A stretch of DNA of 11,784 nucleotides from an uncultured Clostridium sp. Its GTDB lineage: Bacteria > Bacillota > Clostridia > TANB77 > CAG-508. Under the pieces are notes generated by a model, which worked only from the letters and a program-made list of their open reading frames with translations, ran no database searches and had not been told where the DNA came from. Shown in pieces: positions 7,109 to 11,784 of the stretch. Location of the stretch: contig CAMMMI010000055.1 of NCBI GenBank assembly GCA_946497905.1, forward strand, positions 1-11,784. Reading direction: 5' to 3'. The translations under genes and the position numbers were made by a program. Numbering within the stretch: position 1 is the stretch's first letter; each line of letters opens with the position of its first letter.

Positions 7109-8251
7109 CTAGCTATTATCTTGATTTAAAATGAATTCTTCCAAACTTTCTAATAGATAGTCTACATCTTCTTTTGAGTTATCTTCTCCAAATGTAAATC
7201 TAATTGTCCCTTGTGCTAACTCTTTTTCCAATCCTATTGATGTTAATACATGTGAAGGATTACTATTTCCTGCTGAACAAGCACTTCCACTAGATACACA
7301 TATTCCTTTACTATCTAGTTTAAATAATAATTCTTGACTATTTGTATTTTTGAAAGAAAAATTTGCATTTCCTGGTAGCCTTTTTTCTCTTGAACCATTT
7401 AGCTTTACATTTGGTATTTTTTCTTCAACTTGATTGATAAAATAATCTCTTAGTTCTCGTAATTTTGTTATATGGCTATCCATCTGTTTTTTAGCTATTT
7501 CACATGATTTACCTAGTCCTACAATTCCTGCTACATTTTCTGTACCGCTTCTTTTTCCTTTTTCTTGTCCTCCTCCATTTATTATGCTATCAAATTCAAT
7601 ACCTTTTTTTACATATAAAGCACCTACTCCTTTAGGTCCATTTATTTTATGTGCTGATAATGATAGCATATCTATTCCCATACTTTTTACATCTATTGGT
7701 ATATTTCCACAAGCTTGAACTGCGTCTGTGTGAAATATTATATTATATTTTTTGGCTATTTTTGATATTTCTTCTATTGGCTGTATTGTCCCTATTTCAT
7801 TATTTGCAAACATTATACTAATTAAAATAGTTTGATTAGTTATTTCTTTTATTAACTCATTTATATCTACTATTCCATTTTTGTCCACATTTATATAACT
7901 TATTTTATATCCTTGTTTTTCTAAAGCTTTACAAGAATTTAAAATTGCTGGATGTTCTATTTTTGATGTGATTATATGATTTCCTTTTTCTTTATTTGCA
8001 TATGCTATACCTTTTAAAGTTATATTATCACTTTCAGAACCTGAAGCTGTGAAATATATTTCATTAGTTTTACAATTTATTAATTCTGCTACTTGTCTTC
8101 TTGCTTTTTCTATTGCCCTTTTATTATATCTTCCAATTGAATATAATGATGATGGGTTTCCATATTGTATTGAAAAATATGGTATCATCTCATTTAAAAC
8201 CTCTTCTTTTACTCTTGTTGTAGCTGCATTATCAAAATATTTTATATCCAT
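7109..8251 (-). CDS. nifS: Group I cysteine desulfurase (NifS/IscS family)
   Basis: A full-length, 380-residue pyridoxal-phosphate enzyme that takes sulfur from L-cysteine as an enzyme persulfide for Fe-S clusters or thiolated tRNA. Key parts are YFDNAAT at the N-terminus, GSESDN (71-76), H100 of IEHPA, D176 and Q179 of HTDAVQA, the Schiff-base lysine K202 in SAHKINGPKG, RSGTEN (234-239) and catalytic C325 in SSGSACSAGN. The short, ordered loop with SSGSAC and PSHVL is the group I pattern. The ATG has a strong AGGGGTGA site at 8263-8256. No iscU, iscR, thiI or mnmA lies beside it, so the sulfur acceptor cannot be read from context; the EAL protein downstream is its only close partner and TcdA is on the same strand further on. 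The family is certain; the nifS versus iscS naming is not. Confidence 0.92.
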   Translation of the reverse strand: MDIKYFDNAATTRVKEEVLNEMIPYFSIQYGNPSSLYSIGRYNKRAIEKARRQVAELINCKTNEIYFTASGSESDNITLKGIAYANKEKGNHIITSKIEHPAILNSCKALEKQGYKISYINVDKNGIVDINELIKEITNQTILISIMFANNEIGTIQPIEEISKIAKKYNIIFHTDAVQACGNIPIDVKSMGIDMLSLSAHKINGPKGVGALYVKKGIEFDSIINGGGQEKGKRSGTENVAGIVGLGKSCEIAKKQMDSHITKLRELRDYFINQVEEKIPNVKLNGSREKRLPGNANFSFKNTNSQELLFKLDSKGICVSSGSACSAGNSNPSHVLTSIGLEKELAQGTIRFTFGEDNSKEDVDYLLESLEEFILNQDNS

Positions 8252-8273
8252 AAACTCACCCCTACATATACTT

Positions 8274-8301
8274 TTTATATGTCTATTTTATATTTTATGA
8301 A
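8274..8301 (-). promoter_or_regulatory. Possible promoter of the cysteine desulfurase gene
   Basis: On the minus strand, -35 TTCATA (8301-8296), a 16-base spacer and -10 TATAAA (8279-8274), leading to a short leader before the AGGGGTGA ribosome site. The boxes are imperfect and the DNA is nearly all A and T. The 136-base gap shows no T-box or riboswitch-like structure. Confidence 0.3.
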
Positions 8302-8328
8302 TTTAATTTATATTTGCTATTAAAATCT

Positions 8329-8357
8329 AGCTATCCCATAATAAATTTTGGGCTAAA
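8329..8357 (-). terminator. Weak possible terminator after the patatin-like gene
   Basis: On the minus strand, TAGCCCA and TGGG-ATA-GCTA can form a bulged stem around AAATTTATTA, followed by GATTTT. The stem is short and interrupted and the T-run is only four, so it is a weak candidate about 30 bases past the stop. An adjacent AT-only palindrome (8366-8373 with 8381-8388) adds little. Confidence 0.25.
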
Positions 8358-8387
8358 GTATTACTAAATTAATTTTTTATATTAATT

Positions 8388-9248
8388 TTATAAATTTAAC
8401 ATCTTTTTTATTTTTTCCATATTTTCTATTGTTACTTTATATCCATATTTATAACAACCATCCAATTTTTCTACATCAAAAAGTCCTGTTCCATCTGTTG
8501 GTATTGTTAATATAAAATCACTTTTTTCTAAGCTTTCTTCTGAAATTTTATTACCCATTATATCAAGTGTTCTCATTATTATATCCATTGCACTACTTTT
8601 TTCGTCTACATCATCTGATTTGAAATTTACAGCTATTACCTTATCTGCTCCTTGCTTTTTTACTTCTATTACTGGTACATTATCTAATACTCCTCCATCT
8701 AAAAAATTATATTTTTCAAAACTGCATGGACAAAAAACGCCTGGAAAACTACTTGTTGCTCTTATTGCTCTTCCAACTGGTACATCAATAATATATTTAC
8801 TCTTATTTTTTATTCCTTTTGGAATATTATTAGTGAATATATATTCCTTTCCATCTGATACATTGACAGTTGGAATTACTACTGGTAATTTTTTTATATC
8901 TTTTATTTTTATTATTCCTCTTTTTTTCCCTAATGTTTCATATGCTTTTTCAAGACTTTCGCCAGTTTTTAGTCCTGACATGTTTATCTTTTTATTCATC
9001 ATAAAATTTGCTACACTGGATACTATTGTATTTAAATTAATTTCTACTATTTCTTTAGCATATCTTTTAAATAATATGTAAATATAGTATGGAGAATAGC
9101 CCATTGCATAAAGTGATGATATTATTCCTCCTGAACTTGTTCCTCCTATTATATCTATTTTTATATTGTTCTCTTCTAATGCTTTTAGTACTCCTGCATG
9201 TGCGATCCCTCTTATTCCTCCTCCTGATAGAGCTAAACCTATTTTCAA
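8388..9248 (-). CDS. Patatin-like phospholipase (bacterial RssA/YlbK-type)
   Basis: A predicted Ser-Asp dyad lipid acyl hydrolase of 286 residues with no signal peptide, so probably cytoplasmic or peripheral at the membrane. Counting from the GTG at 9257, the oxyanion loop SGGGIRG is at 11-17, the nucleophile Ser41 is in GTSSGG, the catalytic Asp187 is in LDGG, and SSFPG (169-173) is a further family motif. All are intact. The natural substrate is unknown. The frame can start at GTG 9257, but AGAAG would touch that codon; with TTG 9248 the sequence AAGGTGA is about five bases upstream and the protein begins MKIGLALSGGG, the usual family beginning, so TTG is preferred. The neighbours suggest a single-gene unit: a terminator separates it from the WG gene upstream and 136 bases separate it from the cysteine desulfurase downstream. 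Confidence 0.88.
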   Translation of the reverse strand: MKIGLALSGGGIRGIAHAGVLKALEENNIKIDIIGGTSSGGIISSLYAMGYSPYYIYILFKRYAKEIVEINLNTIVSSVANFMMNKKINMSGLKTGESLEKAYETLGKKRGIIKIKDIKKLPVVIPTVNVSDGKEYIFTNNIPKGIKNKSKYIIDVPVGRAIRATSSFPGVFCPCSFEKYNFLDGGVLDNVPVIEVKKQGADKVIAVNFKSDDVDEKSSAMDIIMRTLDIMGNKISEESLEKSDFILTIPTDGTGLFDVEKLDGCYKYGYKVTIENMEKIKKMLNL

Positions 9249-9334
9249 TTTTTTCACCTTCTTTTTGATAAGTTTTATCTTTATTAGTATAGTATTTTTT
9301 TGTTTTTAATATTGTTATTTTTATTATTTGCTAT

Positions 9335-9362
9335 TTTATATAGTCTTAAACAAAAAAGTGAA
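9335..9362 (-). promoter_or_regulatory. Possible promoter of the patatin-like gene
   Basis: On the minus strand, -35 TTCACT (9362-9357), a 16-base spacer and -10 TATAAA (9340-9335). The start site would be near 9328, with a leader of about 80 bases. The -35 box lies inside the palindrome at 9354-9378, which would allow operator-type control. Confidence 0.35.
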
Positions 9363-9378
9363 AATTAATTTTACTTTT
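9354..9378. other. 25-base near-perfect palindrome, possible operator
   Basis: AAAAGT-G-AAAATT / AATTTT-ACTTTT: two arms centred between 9366 and 9367, symmetric except for one extra base (g9360). It sits between the WG terminator and the patatin gene and overlaps the proposed -35 box. It could be a repressor site or, on the minus strand where it runs into CTTTTTTG, an all-AT terminator-like structure. Confidence 0.35.
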
Positions 9379-9442
9379 CGAAAATCTCAAATGGCTAGCG
9401 ATTGTAACTTTTATATACTAGAAAATTGGTTACTATTGTATA

Positions 9443-9493
9443 AAAAAAGACCTGTTGAACTATACTTTAAAGTAAAGTTCAATGGTCTTTTTT
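9443..9493. terminator. Strong bidirectional intrinsic terminator after the WG-repeat gene
   Basis: Long hairpin: GACC (9449-9452) pairs with GGTC (9484-9487), TTGAACT (9455-9461) with AGTTCAA (9476-9482), and the centre TACTTTAAAGTA continues the stem after one mismatch. It is flanked by a run of seven A on the left and six T on the right, so each strand reads stem then T-run. It begins about 24 bases past the WG stop on the minus strand and should end that operon. It also works from the other side, where no plus-strand gene is evident. Confidence 0.9.
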
Positions 9494-9516
9494 ATTATTT
9501 TATATTATTATAATAA

Positions 9517-11253
9517 TTACACTTTATCTGTATAATATATTTCTCCTACACCATATGTTACTTTATAATACTTTCCTATAAATGATGGTGCTATTGTATT
9601 ATTTAATTCATATGTTGGTTCTATCACTATTTCCCCATTTTGGTTAATAGCTCCCCATTTTCCATCTTTTTGTATTGCTGAAAAACCATACTCATTAAAT
9701 TCTGTTACTTTATCATATTGATAGTCAACTTTTACATTTCCTGATTTATCAATAAATCCCCATTTTCCATTTTCCATTTTACTAAATAAAGTATTTTGTG
9801 GGAAAATATCTGTATTTTTTAATTCTTGTCCATTATTATCAAAATATTTTGTTTCTGTATCATTATATATTTTAATATATTCTTTATTTGATTCTACTAT
9901 TGCATTTTGCATACTACATAATTGTTCTAAATTTTTCGAATATATCTCTATAATGTTTTCATTTGCCACAGTTGCTTGTATTATATCTTTACTATAAACG
10001 TTTTCTATCGAGTCATATTTTAACTCTAACTTTGGATTCTCTTTATCGTCAATTATTCCAAGTTTTCCATTTTCTGTACTTACTATGAAATAATTATCTG
10101 ATAAATATTTTATATAATTATATTTTTGTTCAATTATTTGATTGTTTTCTTTATCTACTACTCCATATTTTGTACCATTTGAACTATCTATTTTTATTCT
10201 ATAATTTTCACTATTTGTATTTAAAATTTGTATATTAGCACTTATATCTTGTTCTTCACCTACTGCATTAAATACTTTTTCCCCATCTTCTCCTTGTGCA
10301 TATATATATATTCCTGTAGTATCTATTTGTGAATATTCAATAGGTATTATTTCTGTTCCATTTATATCTCTTACTCCATATTTTTTACTTCTCTCTACTA
10401 TGAAAATATTATTAACTTCATTGTAAATTATAGATTGATACTCATTTTGAATTATATTTTCTTCATTTTTATTTACTCCATATTGTCCATTTTTTGCACA
10501 TAAAATATATACATCTTGTGAATTTTCTATATCATTTATTCTTGATAATTCGTTATATTCTGTCTCTAAAATTTTTTCGCCATCTTTATTTATATAACCA
10601 TATCTATATCCTTCATTTGTTGTTAAAGAAACTATATATCCATCATCTTTGTATGAATTTTCATCAGTATAGTATTTATCTACTGCTATTTGGTCATATT
10701 CTGTTGGTATTATAAGATACCCATTTATATTCATAACTCCATATTTTCCATCTTTTTTAACTAATAGTTCGCCTTCTTTATACCCTAAACTATCAATCTC
10801 GTCATATTCTGGTTTTGTAATTTCTTTTCCTTCAAAATTTATTATTCCATATTTATTATCTTTTTTATATTTTAATACACTTTTTTCATACATTAAATCA
10901 CTTTGAATATTTTTTAATTTTATTGGTTCTACTTGTTCATATTCAGTCATCAATTCTTCTTTATTATTGTTTAATATTTTTATATTATTTTCACTTTCTT
11001 TACAGACAAATATTGCTTTTTCTGGGTTTGGAATTTTTACTTCTTCATAAATTGGATCTATTAAAATATTTCCTTGTGTGTCTATTACTCCATATTTATT
11101 TTCTTTTTTTAATACAAAATAGTTGTATTTTTCTATTTTTGCTATTTCATATGTTTTTTTACTATCAATTGTGTTTTTTACTATAAAAAATGCTACTACT
11201 GATATTATAATTAATATTATTATTGATATTATTACTATATATCTTTTCTTCAT
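9517..11253 (-). CDS. Membrane-anchored WG-repeat protein
   Basis: 578 residues: a short basic start, one hydrophobic helix (about 5-26) acting as signal anchor with no lipobox, then a long exported domain of WG repeats (pattern K-Y/W-G-x-I-x-x-x-G-x-x-x-I-x-x-x-Y-x-x-I). About ten units can be followed, starting near 53, 134, 170, 217, 257, 290, 362, 397, 497 and 532; those near 257 and 397 are degenerate, and only the last two have the classical GKWG. The tail YGVGEIYYTD is common in clostridial relatives. WG proteins probably form beta-rich binding surfaces; the ligand and function are unknown. The ATG follows AGAAGG by about eight bases. The start is 14 bases after the CBS/CorC stop, so the two share an operon, and a strong terminator follows. 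Confidence 0.88.
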   Translation of the reverse strand: MKKRYIVIISIIILIIISVVAFFIVKNTIDSKKTYEIAKIEKYNYFVLKKENKYGVIDTQGNILIDPIYEEVKIPNPEKAIFVCKESENNIKILNNNKEELMTEYEQVEPIKLKNIQSDLMYEKSVLKYKKDNKYGIINFEGKEITKPEYDEIDSLGYKEGELLVKKDGKYGVMNINGYLIIPTEYDQIAVDKYYTDENSYKDDGYIVSLTTNEGYRYGYINKDGEKILETEYNELSRINDIENSQDVYILCAKNGQYGVNKNEENIIQNEYQSIIYNEVNNIFIVERSKKYGVRDINGTEIIPIEYSQIDTTGIYIYAQGEDGEKVFNAVGEEQDISANIQILNTNSENYRIKIDSSNGTKYGVVDKENNQIIEQKYNYIKYLSDNYFIVSTENGKLGIIDDKENPKLELKYDSIENVYSKDIIQATVANENIIEIYSKNLEQLCSMQNAIVESNKEYIKIYNDTETKYFDNNGQELKNTDIFPQNTLFSKMENGKWGFIDKSGNVKVDYQYDKVTEFNEYGFSAIQKDGKWGAINQNGEIVIEPTYELNNTIAPSFIGKYYKVTYGVGEIYYTDKV

Positions 11254-11267
11254 TTATTTACCTTCTT

Positions 11268-11784
11268 TCACTCTTCAACAATATTTTCTGTATTATTTTT
11301 ACATGCTTTTACTTTTAATATTCTTTTGTCTTCTGATTCTTCTATTTTATATGTTACTTTTTCTGTATCTATAATTGGTGTTTCTTCGTCTTCTGGAATT
11401 CTTCCTAATTTTTCTTGTAAAAATCCTGATATTGTATCATAATCTCCATCTGGAATTTTTGCGTCTAATAACTTATTTACATCATATATTGTCATACTAC
11501 CACTTAAAATATATGTGTTTTCATCTATTTTTTCATATTCTAATTCTTCTTTGTCATATTCGTCATATATATCTCCTACAAGTTCTTCTAGTATGTCTTC
11601 CATTGTTATCATTCCTGCTGTTCCGCCATATTCATCTAGGATTATAGCTAATTGTTTTTTGTTTTTTTGCAATTCTTTAAATACTTCATTTATTAACCTA
11701 TTTTGAGATACAAAATATGCTTCTTTTACAATATTTTTTACTTTGAATGATTTTTTATTTATATTTTTCAATATGTCTTTTACA
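11268..11784 (-). CDS. CBS domain / CorC-HlyC transporter-associated domain protein (3' part only)
   Basis: The gene runs off the window: the frame stays open through 11783 (VKDILKNINKK), so the TTG at 11771 is not its start. Visible are the second CBS half, with the family signature LDEYGGTAGMITMEDILEEL and VGDIYDEYD, then the CorC_HlyC domain (from ILSGSMTIYDVN through DTISGFLQEKLGRIP and ILKVKA). Full proteins of this family usually have an N-terminal DUF21/CNNM membrane domain followed by the CBS pair, and are linked to magnesium or other cation export and resistance; whether this one has the membrane domain cannot be seen. The old name hemolysin does not imply toxin activity. The stop (TGA at 11270-11268) is 14 bases before the WG gene, so it is the upstream member of that operon. 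Confidence 0.88.
   Translation of the reverse strand, partial: VKDILKNINKKSFKVKNIVKEAYFVSQNRLINEVFKELQKNKKQLAIILDEYGGTAGMITMEDILEELVGDIYDEYDKEELEYEKIDENTYILSGSMTIYDVNKLLDAKIPDGDYDTISGFLQEKLGRIPEDEETPIIDTEKVTYKIEESEDKRILKVKACKNNTENIVEE

Noticed and set aside
8252..8387. T-box or other riboswitch upstream of the cysteine desulfurase
   Set aside because: The gap is only 136 bases, almost all A/T, with no T-box sequence or stable stem-terminator.
9328..9513. Plus-strand 61-codon open frame between the WG and patatin genes
   Set aside because: It has no ribosome site, reads straight through the strong terminator hairpin and resembles no protein; its open frame follows from the AT-rich composition.
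1..11784. CRISPR array, tRNA, rRNA, prophage or complete insertion sequence
   Set aside because: No regularly spaced repeats, cloverleaf-like GC-rich segments, integrase or transposase coding sequence were seen on either strand.

Overview
The window is very AT-rich, with purine-rich coding strands and Shine-Dalgarno sites of the GGAGG/AAGG/AGGGGTGA kind. Together with the protein set (a CmpB-like membrane protein, a DUF362-ferredoxin, a COG2509-type FAD oxidoreductase, WG repeats) this points to a low-GC Firmicute, most likely an anaerobic, possibly gut, clostridium. This is inferred from composition and gene families; there is no rRNA or other marker to fix the taxon.

Layout, left to right. 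Positions 1-53 hold a GC-rich tandem repeat unlike its surroundings. Three minus-strand genes follow: a CmpB-like five-helix membrane protein (about 54-707), a TcdA/ThiF-type E1-like tRNA-modification enzyme (896-1573) and a DUF362 protein with two 4Fe-4S ferredoxin motifs (1757-2875). A divergent promoter region (2876-3085) separates these from the only plus-strand gene, a large FAD-dependent oxidoreductase (3086-4784) broken by a single extra base near 4196. It runs into and overlaps the 3' end of a convergent minus-strand gene for a membrane-anchored sensor with a degenerate GGDEF and an intact EAL domain (4777-7059). Further right, still on the minus strand, are a group I cysteine desulfurase (7109-8251), a patatin-like phospholipase (8388-9248), a strong bidirectional terminator (9443-9493), a membrane-anchored protein with ten WG repeats (9517-11253) and the 3' part of a CBS/CorC-HlyC protein (11268 to the window edge).

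Two close pairs look co-transcribed: CBS/CorC then WG protein (14-base gap), and cysteine desulfurase then EAL protein (about 50 bases between stop and preferred start). The rest look like single-gene units with short leaders. No gene-free stretch exceeds 300 bases; the longest is about 268 bases at 9249-9516, and it holds the terminator, a palindrome and a possible promoter. No tRNA, rRNA, CRISPR array or complete mobile element is visible.

Most of this is ordinary housekeeping and signalling content. I do not see a convincing new multi-gene system. The points most worth a second look are the GC-rich repeat at the left edge, the one-base frameshift in the oxidoreductase, the phosphodiesterase with a dead GGDEF domain, the convergent overlap with a nearby 10-bp hairpin, and the intergenic palindrome at 9354-9378.
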